From: Ensifer sp. MPMI2T
GTDB taxonomy: Bacteria; Pseudomonadota; Alphaproteobacteria; Rhizobiales; Rhizobiaceae
Direction: 5' to 3'
Assembly: GCF_004827385.1 (NCBI RefSeq)
Contig: NZ_SRXN01000014.1
Span: forward strand, 62,001-126,000
Length of the DNA: 64,000 nucleotides
Shown: piece by piece, positions 8,745-17,932 of the stretch
How the letters are laid out: each line of letters starts with the position of its first letter
How positions within the stretch are numbered: the first letter of the stretch is position 1
Translations under genes and position numbers: made by a program
The notes under the pieces: model-generated
Seen by the model: the letters and a program-made list of their open reading frames with translations, nothing else
Databases searched by the model: none
What the model was told of the DNA's origin: nothing

Positions 8745-9794
8745 TCAGGCGGCCGATGCCATGATCGGAGCCGCCTCCGGGATGAGGCCCATTGCCTTGA
8801 GCGCGGACCAGAACCCTGGCGGAATCTTCTCGGAAATCGCCTTGACGTTCGCCTCGACGTGGGCAGTGCTAAGGGCGCCCTGAACCACCGCAGTGACGGC
8901 CGGGTGCGAGTAGACGAACTGCGTCGCCGCCGTCGCAAGCGAAATGCCAAATTCGACGCAAACTGCCTCGAGAGCTTCAACGCGCTTCAGGATTTCGGGG
9001 CTGGCTGTCTGATAGTCGTACGTCCGGACCGCAGCGGCACCTTTGCTTCCCTCTGCCAGGACGCCGGAATTGTAGACGCCGCCTGCGATGATTGCGATCC
9101 CGCGGCGCTGAGCCTCGGGGAAGAAGTCTTCAAGAGGCTGATGGTTAAGCAGAGTGTAGCGGCCCGCGACCAACGAGCAATCAAGATTAAATTCGGTAGC
9201 GACTTGTAGAACGGACGCGGTCTCGTTGACGCCGAGCCCTATTGCCTTGACTGCTCCGCTGCTCCGAAGCTCATCGCATGCCCGATAGCCGCTCTGGCGG
9301 AGCTGCGAGAGGTAGAGGTCGTAGCTGTCGCGATGCCAGACGCCGCTGACGTCGTGGAGATAGAGAATGTCGACGCCATCGACGCCCATGCGCTGCTGGC
9401 TGTCCTCGAATGAACGCATTATCCCGTCGTAGGTGTAGTCGTATTCGTCCACGTAAGGCAGCGGGTCGATCCAGTTGATGCCGTAGAGGCTCTCCGCCCG
9501 CTTCGAGCGGCTCGCGGGTTTGAGGATACGTCCTGCTTTAGTGCTGATGACCACGTCCTCGATGATGCCGTTCACGCGCAGCACATGACCCAGGCTGTGC
9601 TCGGACTTGCCGAGGCCATAGAGCGGTGCTGTATCAAAATACCGCACGCCCAGCTCGTAGGCCTTCATGACCACGGCTTCGAAATCGGTGAACGGGACGC
9701 TCACGCCGCAACCGCCCAAAGGCGACGTACCAAGACCCAGTGAAGTCAGTTCGACTCCGGTGTTACCGATCTTTCTCTTCTCTAGCACAGTCAT
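8745..9794 (-). CDS. Aldo-keto reductase, D-threo-aldose 1-dehydrogenase type (copy 1)
   Basis: This 349-aa AKR carries the catalytic Asp and Tyr in YFDTAPLYGLGKSEH, Lys in VVISTKAGR and His in ILYLHDVSG. AAGGTG lies before the ATG. It is the first enzyme gene after the solute-binding protein of the importer operon and is separated from it by a strong intercistronic hairpin. It is paralogous to copy 2 over its full length. Expected chemistry is oxidation of an aldose at C1 to a lactone with NAD(P)+. D-apiose is a candidate from context; the known D-apiose dehydrogenase ApsD belongs to a different family, so this would be an analogous enzyme. Confidence 0.87.
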   Translation of the reverse strand: MTVLEKRKIGNTGVELTSLGLGTSPLGGCGVSVPFTDFEAVVMKAYELGVRYFDTAPLYGLGKSEHSLGHVLRVNGIIEDVVISTKAGRILKPASRSKRAESLYGINWIDPLPYVDEYDYTYDGIMRSFEDSQQRMGVDGVDILYLHDVSGVWHRDSYDLYLSQLRQSGYRACDELRSSGAVKAIGLGVNETASVLQVATEFNLDCSLVAGRYTLLNHQPLEDFFPEAQRRGIAIIAGGVYNSGVLAEGSKGAAAVRTYDYQTASPEILKRVEALEAVCVEFGISLATAATQFVYSHPAVTAVVQGALSTAHVEANVKAISEKIPPGFWSALKAMGLIPEAAPIMASAA

Positions 9795-9815
9795 ATTTCA
9801 CCTTAATCTGACAAT

Positions 9816-9842
9816 GGCGAGCCCGTTGAATTCGGGCTCGCC
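9816..9842 (-). promoter_or_regulatory. Intercistronic hairpin after the solute-binding protein gene
   Basis: A perfect 10-bp stem (GGCGAGCCCG paired with CGGGCTCGCC) with a 7-nt loop lies between the binding-protein stop and the first AKR start. There is no T tract in the direction of transcription, so complete termination is unlikely. Such elements commonly protect the upstream mRNA or attenuate read-through, which raises binding protein over downstream products. Confidence 0.7.
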
Positions 9843-9850
9843 AACAATAA

Positions 9851-10834
9851 TCACATGTACTTTTTGACGTTATCTTTGTCCAAGGTCAGCCACGGAACGA
9901 CGTAGTCCTTCTGTGTGCCGTCCTTCCACTCCATCAGGTCCGTCCATACCTCCGACTGCGGCTTGTATTCCGCGCCGATTACCTGACGCAAAGCAAGATC
10001 TACTGCACCTTGCCCTTCCGCCCTCGCATATTTGTACAGGGTGACCGCCATTTCGCCGTTCTCCACGGCGCGTTTTGCGTCCGGGATGCCGTCGATCGCA
10101 ATGACCGGCACCTTGCTGAGATCAACGTTGGCTGCCTTCATGGCTTCAATGGCGCCGAGCGCCATCTCGTCGTTCTCAGCGAGCACGCCATTGATCTGGT
10201 CGGGGTAGGCAGAGAGCCAGTTCTCCATGAGAGCCTGCCCCTCGGCGCGGCTCCAATTGCCGCTCTTGTCGGCGAGCAGCTTGAGGTTCGAATGCACTTC
10301 GAGCCCGGCGTCGACGCCGGCGCGACGTTCAATCTGGGCCGACTGTCCGATAGGCCCCTCCATGAGGACCAGATTGCCGCCGCTCGGGAGGCGCTTCGCC
10401 ATTTCCTCAGCGATGATCCTGCCGCCTTCGCGATCGTCGACGATAATCGACGCGGTATAGTTTTTCGACGAGGTTTTGAGCGCGGAGACGATCACCGGGA
10501 CCTTTGCCTCGGCCGCCTTGTCAATGGCCGGCGCGGAAGCCTCGAGATCGAACGGGGCCATGATGATCGCATTGAACTGCTGGGTCAGCGCGGTATCGAT
10601 CTGGTTGGCCTGGATAAGCGGATCGTATTTTCCATCAAAAACCGTGATCTCGACCTTGCCCTCCTTTACGGCAGGGTGGTTCTGGATCTCTGTGGACCAC
10701 GCCTTCATGTATTCGCCTGCCTCGCCGAAAGAAAGTGCAGCAATACGGATCTTCTCTTGCGCTGCGGCGAGGTCCGCACTGAGCAGCATCGTCGAGGCTG
10801 CGATCGCGGCAATGAACGTACGTCTGTTAATCAT
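9851..10834 (-). CDS. Ribose-type ABC transporter, periplasmic sugar-binding protein
   Basis: This 327-aa member of the Periplasmic_binding_4 (RbsB-like) family has an N-terminal signal peptide (RR-containing start, hydrophobic AAIAASTMLLSADLAAA, cleavage near AQA/E) and two alpha/beta lobes with typical strands such as VPVIAIDGIPDAKRA. GGAGGAG precedes the ATG. It is encoded between the permease (upstream) and the AKR genes. The imported substrate is presumably the sugar or sugar acid handled by the neighbouring enzymes, with apiose or apionate as candidates. Family membership is firm; the ligand is not. Confidence 0.92.
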   Translation of the reverse strand: MINRRTFIAAIAASTMLLSADLAAAQEKIRIAALSFGEAGEYMKAWSTEIQNHPAVKEGKVEITVFDGKYDPLIQANQIDTALTQQFNAIIMAPFDLEASAPAIDKAAEAKVPVIVSALKTSSKNYTASIIVDDREGGRIIAEEMAKRLPSGGNLVLMEGPIGQSAQIERRAGVDAGLEVHSNLKLLADKSGNWSRAEGQALMENWLSAYPDQINGVLAENDEMALGAIEAMKAANVDLSKVPVIAIDGIPDAKRAVENGEMAVTLYKYARAEGQGAVDLALRQVIGAEYKPQSEVWTDLMEWKDGTQKDYVVPWLTLDKDNVKKYM

Positions 10835-10872
10835 ATTCTCCTCCGATTTTTTTTTGTTGCTATTGGCAACGG

Positions 10873-11859
10873 TTACTTGCGTATCTGGTCTGCGATCACG
10901 GCTAAGACTATGATGGCTCCTTTCAATAGTTGTTGGTAATATGACGACACGCCCATCAGATCCATCCCGTTGTTGATGGTGCCGATGATCAATGCGCCGA
11001 AGAGGGTTCCAACGAGCGAGCCGCGTCCGCCGGAGAGGCTCGTGCCGCCGATCACGACTGCCGCGATGGCGTCGAGTTCGTAGCCGATGCCCGCCTGCGG
11101 CAGTGCCGCTGTCGTGCGGGCCGTCAGCACAAGTCCGGCAAGCCCGGCGAGTAGACCGCAGATCACGTACGTGGCAGCGATGATGGTACGGGTCGAGATG
11201 CCGCTGGTCCTGGCCGCTTTTTCATTGCCGCCAACTGCGTAGACGTAGCGTCCAAAAGTGGTCCGTGAGAGCGTGAGCCAGCCAATCAGGAACACGGCGA
11301 AGAAAATGAGGACGGGGACAGGGAGGCCGAGAACGTTTCCGCTGCCGATCCACCGCAGAGAAGCGGTAAGGTTAGCGATCGGCCTGCCGTCGGAATAGAT
11401 TAGAGTGAGGCCCCTGGCCATGCTCAGCATCCCGAGCGTCGCAACAAAAGGCGGCACGTTGATCCGGGCGATGAGAACCCCGTTCGCGAGGCCGACGACG
11501 GCTCCGGTACCGAGCGCAGCAAGAATACTCCAGATCACAAGGTGCTCGTTCCCGGTTGTCACCAGGTTGGCCGCCATCATCCCGGCGAGTGCCATGACCG
11601 ATCCGACCGACAGGTCGATGCCCTTTGTCAGGATTACGAACGTGACCCCGATGGCGAGAATGCCGTTGATGCTCGACTGGCGAAGAAGGTTGAGCCAGTT
11701 GTTCCAGGTGAGGAAGTACTCGTTCAGCGAGGTGAAAAGCACGCAGATTGCGAGAAACACCAGAATGATGCTGAAGGACTTTATGAAGTCCTTGGTGATC
11801 TCGGCTTTCCTGCGCTCCGACGGAGTGCCGGTGGCGATCTTGGTGATGTTAGCGTTCAT
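10873..11859 (-). CDS. Ribose-type ABC transporter permease
   Basis: This 328-aa integral membrane protein of the RbsC/BPD_transp_2 family has multiple hydrophobic segments and the cytoplasmic GRYVYAVGGNEKAARTSGI coupling motif. The C-terminal VVIGGTSLSGGRGS and GTLFGALIIGTINNGM segments are also typical. The ATG at 11859 is chosen because AGGACGAG lies upstream and it removes a non-hydrophobic extension. It stands between the ATPase and the binding protein of the same operon. A single permease gene implies a homodimeric channel. Confidence 0.92.
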   Translation of the reverse strand: MNANITKIATGTPSERRKAEITKDFIKSFSIILVFLAICVLFTSLNEYFLTWNNWLNLLRQSSINGILAIGVTFVILTKGIDLSVGSVMALAGMMAANLVTTGNEHLVIWSILAALGTGAVVGLANGVLIARINVPPFVATLGMLSMARGLTLIYSDGRPIANLTASLRWIGSGNVLGLPVPVLIFFAVFLIGWLTLSRTTFGRYVYAVGGNEKAARTSGISTRTIIAATYVICGLLAGLAGLVLTARTTAALPQAGIGYELDAIAAVVIGGTSLSGGRGSLVGTLFGALIIGTINNGMDLMGVSSYYQQLLKGAIIVLAVIADQIRK

Positions 11860-11930
11860 TTGACTCGTCCTAAATCCTGCCGCTACACCGGCAGCAGTAG
11901 CTTGCCGAACCTGAGGGGAGCGCAGGCTCC

Positions 11931-13460
11931 TCAACTTGCGAGCTCCATGATCATTTGCTGGGTGGCGCCATGGCCGTCGATGACGTCGACCAACGTTCCT
12001 GCCTTGAAAATCGCGATCCTGTCGCTGACCTGAAGGATCTCCGGAGCCTCGGACGACACGACGAGAACACCGTGACCCTTGGCGGCGAAGTCCCGCAGAA
12101 AGGCGTAGATCTCCTGCTTGGAGCCTTCGTCGATGCCGCGGGTGGGCTCATCGCAGATCAGAAGTCGGGGATTGGTCGTCAGGCATCTCGCGAAGACGAC
12201 CTTTTGCTGGTTTCCGCCGCTCAGATTCTCGACCGCAAGCTCGGAGGAGCTGGTCTTGATCCGCTGGGAGCGGATCATCTCCTCGACGACTTCGCGTTCC
12301 TTCTGCTGCTTCACGAAGCCGCTGACCGCCATCAGGGAAAGGGCGGAAAGCGTGATGTTGTGGGCGATCGAAGACGACAGGACCAAGCCGCTGTCCTTGC
12401 GGTCCTCGGACACCATCGCCATGCCCATCTTGATCGATTCACGCGGCTTGCCGCGCGGAACCGGCCTTCCTGCAAGCATCACCTCGCCGGATGTCGGCGT
12501 CTCCATCCCATAGACCGCCTCCAGGAACTCGGTCCGGCCGGAGCCGAGAAGACCGTAGATTCCGAAAACTTCGCCGGCGGCTACGGAGAGCGAAATGTCC
12601 TTGAATTCGCTCTCGCGGGACAGGTTGCGGACCTCAAGCAAGATGGGAGCTCCTGCATTCGGACGCTCTTTCTCGACGACCTTAACCTCACGCCCGACAA
12701 TATGAGTGACAAGCTCCTTGCGGGTGGTCTCCTTCATGGAGCCGCTTACGATGTAGTTGCCGTCGCGGAAGACCGTGAACTCGTCCGCAATCTCGAAGAT
12801 TTCTGAGAGCTTGTGTGAAACGTAGATAATGCCCGAGCCACGATGCTTCAGACGATCGATCGCCGCGAACAGGATGTGGGCTTCGTGCTCGCCGATCGCG
12901 GAAGTCGGCTCGTCCATGATGACGATATCCGCATCGAAGCTCAGCGCCTTGGCGATCTCGACCAACTGGGTTTCGGCGAGGCTGAGATTTGACATACGGG
13001 CGTTGGCACGGATCGGGAAGCCGATGTCGTCCAGGAGCTTCTGCGCTTGCGTCTCTAATAGGGCAAAATCGATGAAGGCCCCAAGACGTTTTGGTTCCCT
13101 CCCGAGATAGATGTTCTCGGCGACAGTCATTTCCAGAACCGGAGAAAGCTCCTGGGTGATGATGGCGATACCGTGATCGAGCGCCTCGCTGGCGGAGCGG
13201 AAATCGACCACTTCACCCTTAATCTTGATGCTGCCCTCGTCCCTGCGCAGAAGGCCCATAGCAATGTTTAGGAAGGTTGACTTGCCAGCCCCATTTCCCC
13301 CGCACAAGGCGTGGACGGTCCCCGGACGAAGCTTCAGGTGCCCGTTACGCAGTGCCGGAACGCCATGAAACGCCTTCGCAACGCCATCCGCCTCAAGCAG
13401 AAAGCCGTTTCCGGTCGTCGACTGTTGCGCGGTGTCGAATGTGACACTTCCCGTTGTCAT
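11931..13460 (-). CDS. Ribose-type ABC transporter ATPase, two nucleotide-binding domains
   Basis: This 509-aa RbsA/MglA-like protein has two fused ABC domains. The first has Walker A GGNGAGKST and Walker B IVIMDEPTSAI. The second has the LSGGNQQKVVFARCL signature and LLICDEPTRGID. Its Walker A is degenerate (GLLGSGRTE), as is usual in the family. GGGAGGTTTC precedes the ATG at 13460. It is the first gene of the leftward operon that runs through permease, binding protein, two AKRs, the unknown helical protein, MBL and RLP. The GGTAT operator at 13501 lies just upstream of its start. Confidence 0.93.
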   Translation of the reverse strand: MTTGSVTFDTAQQSTTGNGFLLEADGVAKAFHGVPALRNGHLKLRPGTVHALCGGNGAGKSTFLNIAMGLLRRDEGSIKIKGEVVDFRSASEALDHGIAIITQELSPVLEMTVAENIYLGREPKRLGAFIDFALLETQAQKLLDDIGFPIRANARMSNLSLAETQLVEIAKALSFDADIVIMDEPTSAIGEHEAHILFAAIDRLKHRGSGIIYVSHKLSEIFEIADEFTVFRDGNYIVSGSMKETTRKELVTHIVGREVKVVEKERPNAGAPILLEVRNLSRESEFKDISLSVAAGEVFGIYGLLGSGRTEFLEAVYGMETPTSGEVMLAGRPVPRGKPRESIKMGMAMVSEDRKDSGLVLSSSIAHNITLSALSLMAVSGFVKQQKEREVVEEMIRSQRIKTSSSELAVENLSGGNQQKVVFARCLTTNPRLLICDEPTRGIDEGSKQEIYAFLRDFAAKGHGVLVVSSEAPEILQVSDRIAIFKAGTLVDVIDGHGATQQMIMELAS

Positions 13461-13500
13461 GAAACCTCCCAAGGCCAACTCCTCATCAGCCAAGGGAGAA

Positions 13501-13516
13501 GGTATAAGGTCATACC
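13501..13516. promoter_or_regulatory. GGTAT-type operator A2 (palindromic form)
   Basis: GGTAT-AAGGTC-ATACC forms an inverted repeat with a 6-bp centre. It lies 40 bp upstream of the importer ATPase start and about 60 bp upstream of the divergent threonylcarbamoyl-AMP synthase gene, so it could control either or both. Confidence 0.65.
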
Positions 13517-13575
13517 TATTTTGACAAGCGGTTTTTTTCCCCTTATTCAAAGAGCGAGACGGAAGGGGTTTTTCA

Positions 13576-14586
13576 ATGATCATTGATATCGCAGCCGATC
13601 CCGCAGCGGGGATCACTTCAGCTGTCGAGGCGCTAGGGCGGGGCGCTGTGATCGCGGTGCCGACCGAAACCGTTTACGGCTTGGCCGCCGACGCCACGAA
13701 TGAAGCCGCAGTAGCCCAAATTTTCGAGATCAAGCGTCGACCGAGCTTCAACCCGCTCATCTGCCACTGCTCCGATCTTGAGATGGTCAGCGCATTCGCG
13801 ACCCTGGATCCGGTCAGTCTCCGTCTTGCGGAAAGGTTCTGGCCGGGGCCGATGACGTTGGTGCTCAACTCGAAGCCCGGTAGGCTTCCACCCGTAACCA
13901 CGGCCGGCCTGACAACCGTCGCCATCAGAATTCCCATGGGATTCAGCAATGGCTTGATCAGGGCCTATGGAAGGCCGCTGGCCGCCCCGAGCGCCAATAT
14001 CTCGGGAAGGGTGAGTGCGACGACAGCAGCGCACGTCGAGAGCGAATTCGGCGATGGAGTGCCGTTGATATTCGATGGTGGCCCGACGAAGATCGGCGTC
14101 GAGTCCACTATCCTGAGGGTCTGCGAAAATGGCATCGAGTTGCTCCGTCCTGGCGGCCTCCCGATCGAGCTCGTCGAGCATGCTGCAGGCCTTCAAGTCA
14201 GCGCCCCAAACCTGTTCAAAGTGCTCGCACCGGGAATGCTGACATCGCACTATGCCCCGCGCGCGATGGTCAGGCTGAACGCCACGCGCGTCGGACCAGG
14301 CGAGACGCTCCTCAAGTTCGGCGATGCCATTGTTCCGGGCGAAGGGGCCTGCGCACGCGTTTTCAACCTGAGTCCGGAGGGCGGTCTCGAGGAGTTTGCG
14401 GCGAAATTGTATGCGACCCTCAAAGAGGCCGACGATGCCGGCGCGGAATCCATAGCAATCGTTCCCATACCGGACGAGGGCTTGGGGCTGGCGATCAACG
14501 ACCGACTCCGGCGAGCTGCGGCGCCGCGAACCCTGACACTGGGCGAACTCGAGCAGGCGGCGGTTCGAAGTAAGGAAGCCAGGTGA
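13576..14586 (+). CDS. L-threonylcarbamoyladenylate synthase (Sua5/TsaC family)
   Basis: The enzyme makes threonylcarbamoyl-AMP for the t6A37 modification of ANN-decoding tRNAs. The 336-aa protein has the N-terminal YrdC/Sua5 domain with PTETVYGL, the KxR segment IKRRPSFNPL, the SAN motif in PSANISGR and the GGxTxxGxEST-type loop. A C-terminal Sua5 domain starts near LAPGMLTSHYAPRA, so this is the long bacterial Sua5 form. The gene is divergent from the sugar importer with only 115 bp between starts. This is a housekeeping function in a catabolic island and may be a second copy. The start is supported by AAGGGGTTTTTC upstream. Confidence 0.9.
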   Translation: MIIDIAADPAAGITSAVEALGRGAVIAVPTETVYGLAADATNEAAVAQIFEIKRRPSFNPLICHCSDLEMVSAFATLDPVSLRLAERFWPGPMTLVLNSKPGRLPPVTTAGLTTVAIRIPMGFSNGLIRAYGRPLAAPSANISGRVSATTAAHVESEFGDGVPLIFDGGPTKIGVESTILRVCENGIELLRPGGLPIELVEHAAGLQVSAPNLFKVLAPGMLTSHYAPRAMVRLNATRVGPGETLLKFGDAIVPGEGACARVFNLSPEGGLEEFAAKLYATLKEADDAGAESIAIVPIPDEGLGLAINDRLRRAAAPRTLTLGELEQAAVRSKEAR

Positions 14587-14766
14587 TGCGAAGTTTCGGC
14601 GAGGAGGCCATGGATTGTCCCCGGCGGCCGGCCACCGAGCAGCTTTTGACGTGACGCACGTCCTTCCCGCTTCAAGGCAGCGCGTTCAGGCGGAATGGCG
14701 ACCCGTCGCGTGGCAGACGCCCGGCAGTTGCCAAGCGTCTTGAACTTCAAACTGCGGCCATAGCCG

Positions 14767-15747
14767 TCACATCAGGCCGACTACATCGTGGGGTACGTAG
14801 GGAGCTTCAAGCCGCTGGATTTCGTCGTCGGTCAATTTGACGGCCAGAGATCCCACCGCATCCTGCAGATGGCTTGGCTTGGTAGCTCCGATGATAGGGC
14901 AGGTCACGCCCTGCTTTTGCAGCACCCACGCCAACGCTATTTGCGCTTGAGGCAGGCCGCGTTCCACGGCGATCTTGGCAACTTCGTCCACCACAACCCG
15001 ATCTGCGGCCGCGGCCTTCTCGTAGAACTTGCCGGTGACGTTGTCCGTTTCCGCGCGCTTGGACTGGGATCCGCTTCCCTTCGTGAGAATACCGCGTGCC
15101 AGCGGGCTGAACGTCATCACGCCGATGCCTTCGGCACGGCACAGCGGCAGCATCTCGCGTTCCTCCTCGCGATAGATAAGATTAAGATGAAGCTGCATTG
15201 ATGCGAACGCAGTCCAGTTGTTGCGCTTTGAAATCTGGATCGCCGTTGCGAACTGCCACGCGTACATGTTGCTCGCGCCGATGTAGCGAACTTTGCCCGC
15301 CTTCACCACGTCATTGAGCGCCTCGAGCGTCTCCTCGATGGGCGTTTCGCTGTCCCAGAAATGCGTCTGGTACAGATCGATGTAGTCCGTTCCCAGACGA
15401 CGGAGACTGTTGTCGACCTCGGACAGGATTGCTTTGCGCGACAGGCCGGCGCCGTTGGGGCTGGCGTTCATCCGCCCGAAAACCTTAGTCGCCAAAACGA
15501 TTTCGTCACGCCGGCCGTGTTCCTTCAATAGTTTGCCGACGATCTCCTCGCTGGTGCCGTCGGAATAAACGTTCGCCGTGTCGAGGAAATTGATCCCGGC
15601 ATCCAACGCCTGCTGGAAAAGCGGCCGCGCCTCGGCTTCGGCAAGCGTCCACTGGTGATTCCCCCTTTCAGGTTCTCCAAAGCTCATACAGCCCAACGCC
15701 AAACGCGAGACCTTAAGTCCAGTCGCTCCTAAGCGAACATATTGCAT
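14767..15747 (-). CDS. Aldo-keto reductase (YajO/YakC-like)
   Basis: This 326-aa AKR has Asp and Tyr of the tetrad in FLDTANVYSDGTSEE, Lys in VLATKVFG and His in LYQTHFWD, with the C-terminal cofactor segment PIIGATKPSHLQDA. It belongs to a different AKR branch from the pair at 7.7-9.8 kb. The ATG at 15747 is preferred to an upstream in-frame start because family similarity begins with MQYVRLGATGLKVS. It is transcribed divergently from transketolase, and a GGTAT operator lies at 15762. Substrate unknown; a carbonyl compound in the same sugar pathway is likely. Confidence 0.85.
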   Translation of the reverse strand: MQYVRLGATGLKVSRLALGCMSFGEPERGNHQWTLAEAEARPLFQQALDAGINFLDTANVYSDGTSEEIVGKLLKEHGRRDEIVLATKVFGRMNASPNGAGLSRKAILSEVDNSLRRLGTDYIDLYQTHFWDSETPIEETLEALNDVVKAGKVRYIGASNMYAWQFATAIQISKRNNWTAFASMQLHLNLIYREEEREMLPLCRAEGIGVMTFSPLARGILTKGSGSQSKRAETDNVTGKFYEKAAAADRVVVDEVAKIAVERGLPQAQIALAWVLQKQGVTCPIIGATKPSHLQDAVGSLAVKLTDDEIQRLEAPYVPHDVVGLM

Positions 15748-15761
15748 GTTTTCACTCCCTA

Positions 15762-15777
15762 AGGTATGAGGTATGAT
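15762..15777. promoter_or_regulatory. GGTAT-type operator A3
   Basis: Direct repeat AGGTATG-AGGTATGA, positioned 15 bp upstream of the AKR start on its template side. It matches A1 and A4 nearly base for base over the two repeat units. Confidence 0.65.
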
Positions 15778-15910
15778 CATGCATAGCAGAGACACGGCTA
15801 GGCGTCATTAGAAATTTCTGCGAATGTTACTGATCCTTCTCAAACTAACAAAAATCATGTGAGTTTGTAATTTTCGCTTGTGATTTTCAGGAAAGTGCGC
15901 GATCGGAAGG

Positions 15911-15926
15911 ATCATACCTCATACCT
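15911..15926. promoter_or_regulatory. GGTAT-type operator A4
   Basis: On the reverse strand this reads AAGGTATGAGGTATGATC, the mirror of A3 on the other side of the divergent promoter region. It ends immediately before the transketolase ribosome binding site, so a bound protein would block the transcript start region. Confidence 0.65.
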
Positions 15927-15940
15927 TCATGGAGGAAGAG

Positions 15941-17932
15941 TTGACAACAGTTTCGGTCCGCGATCTGGCAAACGCTATCCGCGTCCTATCAATCGACGGC
16001 GTTGAGGCGGCAAATTCCGGTCACCCCGGAATGCCGATGGGCATGGCCGATGCGGCGGCCGTTCTGTTCGGCAAACACCTCAAATTTGATGCGAGCGAAC
16101 CCGGCTGGCCGGATCGCGACCGGTTCGTCCTGTCGAACGGCCATGGCTCGATGCTGCTGTACAGCCTTCTCCACCTAACCGGTTACAAGGAGATGACCAT
16201 TGAGGAGATCCGCAATTTCCGCCAGTGGGATTCGAAAACGCCAGGCCACCCGGAATACGGCCACACCGCCGGCGTCGAGACAACGACGGGGCCGCTAGGG
16301 CAGGGCATTGCGTCCGCGGTCGGCATGGCTATCGCGGAGCGGCGCCTGGGCGCGGAATTCGGCACTGCGCTCGTCGATCACCACACCTATGTCTTCTGTG
16401 GAGACGGATGCCTCATGGAAGGCGTCGGCCAGGAAGCTGCCTCGCTGGCGGGCCATCTTCAACTCGGCAAACTGATCGTCCTCTACGACGACAACTCCAT
16501 CACGATCGACGGTTCGACTGCGATAGCGTTTTCGGAAGACGTGCTTGCGAGGTTCGATGCATACGGATGGCACACACAACGCGTTGATGGCCATGACGCT
16601 GAAGCGATCGACGCGGCGATCTCGAACGCGAAAGCGGAAGCATCGAGACCGTCCCTCGTGGCGCTGAAAACGATCATTGGGTTCGGTTCTCCGTCAAAGG
16701 CGGGAAAGAGCTCGGTGCACGGCGCGCCGCTGGGCGCGAGCGAAGCCGCCGCGACAAAGACCGCCTACGGCTGGACGGCAGATCCTTTCGAGATTCCAAC
16801 ACCGATCCTGGAAACGTGGCGCGCGATAGGCGCGAAGGGCGCGAAGTCCCGCAGAGAGTGGCAAGCGCGGCTCGAAGCAGCGGAACCGGACGTCAAAAGC
16901 GAGTTCGAGCGTCGCACCGCGGGATCGTTGCCGCCGCATTACGAGGAGACGGTGAACGCCGCCAAGGCGAAGCTGCTCGATAAGCCGCAATCGGTGGCCA
17001 CGCGCAAGGCAAGCCAGATCGCCCTGGAGGCGTTGACGGAGTTGCTTCCCGAAATGATTGGCGGCTCGGCGGATCTTACCCACTCGAACTTGACGCGTGT
17101 TCCGGCCGTCGACAGCGATTTCACTGCCGTTAGAAGCGGGCGTTATGTCAGCTATGGCGTGAGGGAGTTCGCTATGGCCGCCGCAATGAACGGCATGGCG
17201 GTTCATGGCGGCTTCATACCGTATGGCGGCACGTTCCTCGTGTTCTCGGACTATTGCCGTAACGCCATTCGCGTGGCGGCTCTGATGGGCGCGCGCTCCA
17301 TCTTCGTGATGACGCATGATTCCATCGGTCTCGGAGAAGACGGCCCGACCCACCAGCCGGTCGAGCATCTCGCCAGCCTCAGGGCGATGCCGAACTTGCA
17401 TGTGTTCCGGCCCGCGGACACGATCGAAACGCTCGAATGCTGGGACCTCGCGATAACCAGCAAGAACACGCCGTCCGTCCTGGCGCTATCGCGGCAGAAT
17501 GTTCCCCAGCTCCGCTCGGAACGCGACGGCTCGAATCGCTGCGCGCGAGGAGCCTACGTGCTGCGGGAAGCCAGCAGGGAACGCACGGTCACGCTCATCG
17601 CGACTGGAACGGAGGTAGCGCTTGCGATCCAGGCCGCCGAAGAGCTCGAAGCGAGAAATATTCCAGCCGCGGTCGTCTCGATGCCGAGCTGGGACCTCTT
17701 CGAAAAACAGGCCAAGGACTACCGGCACGCGGTGCTGGGGGACGCGCCACGCATCGCGGTGGAAGCGCTCTCGAAGTTCGGCTGGACCAGGTATGTGGAC
17801 AGCGAAGACGACGTGATTGGGATGTCCGGCTTTGGCGCGTCCGCGCCGGCGGAGACGTTGTACAAAAAATTCGGAATTACCCGTGATGCGATAGTCGCGC
17901 GCGCCGTTGCAAGGGTGAGGGGCGAAGAATGA
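15941..17932 (+). CDS. tkt: Transketolase
   Basis: This TPP-dependent enzyme moves two-carbon ketol units between sugar phosphates and can use erythrose-4-P as acceptor or product. It has the N-terminal TPP domain ([11 protein letters not shown], and GDGCLMEGV followed by DDNSITIDG), the pyrimidine domain ([25 protein letters not shown] and [19 protein letters not shown]) and the C-terminal domain. Length is 663 aa. I place the start at TTG 15941 because GGAGGAAGA sits at the right distance; the ATG at 15929 overlaps that site and leaves no ribosome binding site for itself. It heads the rightward operon tkt, FBPase, aldolase, deoR, tpi, rpiB, with a 4-bp ATGA overlap to the next gene. Confidence 0.93.
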   Translation: MTTVSVRDLANAIRVLSIDGVEAANSGHPGMPMGMADAAAVLFGKHLKFDASEPGWPDRDRFVLSNGHGSMLLYSLLHLTGYKEMTIEEIRNFRQWDSKTPGHPEYGHTAGVETTTGPLGQGIASAVGMAIAERRLGAEFGTALVDHHTYVFCGDGCLMEGVGQEAASLAGHLQLGKLIVLYDDNSITIDGSTAIAFSEDVLARFDAYGWHTQRVDGHDAEAIDAAISNAKAEASRPSLVALKTIIGFGSPSKAGKSSVHGAPLGASEAAATKTAYGWTADPFEIPTPILETWRAIGAKGAKSRREWQARLEAAEPDVKSEFERRTAGSLPPHYEETVNAAKAKLLDKPQSVATRKASQIALEALTELLPEMIGGSADLTHSNLTRVPAVDSDFTAVRSGRYVSYGVREFAMAAAMNGMAVHGGFIPYGGTFLVFSDYCRNAIRVAALMGARSIFVMTHDSIGLGEDGPTHQPVEHLASLRAMPNLHVFRPADTIETLECWDLAITSKNTPSVLALSRQNVPQLRSERDGSNRCARGAYVLREASRERTVTLIATGTEVALAIQAAEELEARNIPAAVVSMPSWDLFEKQAKDYRHAVLGDAPRIAVEALSKFGWTRYVDSEDDVIGMSGFGASAPAETLYKKFGITRDAIVARAVARVRGEE

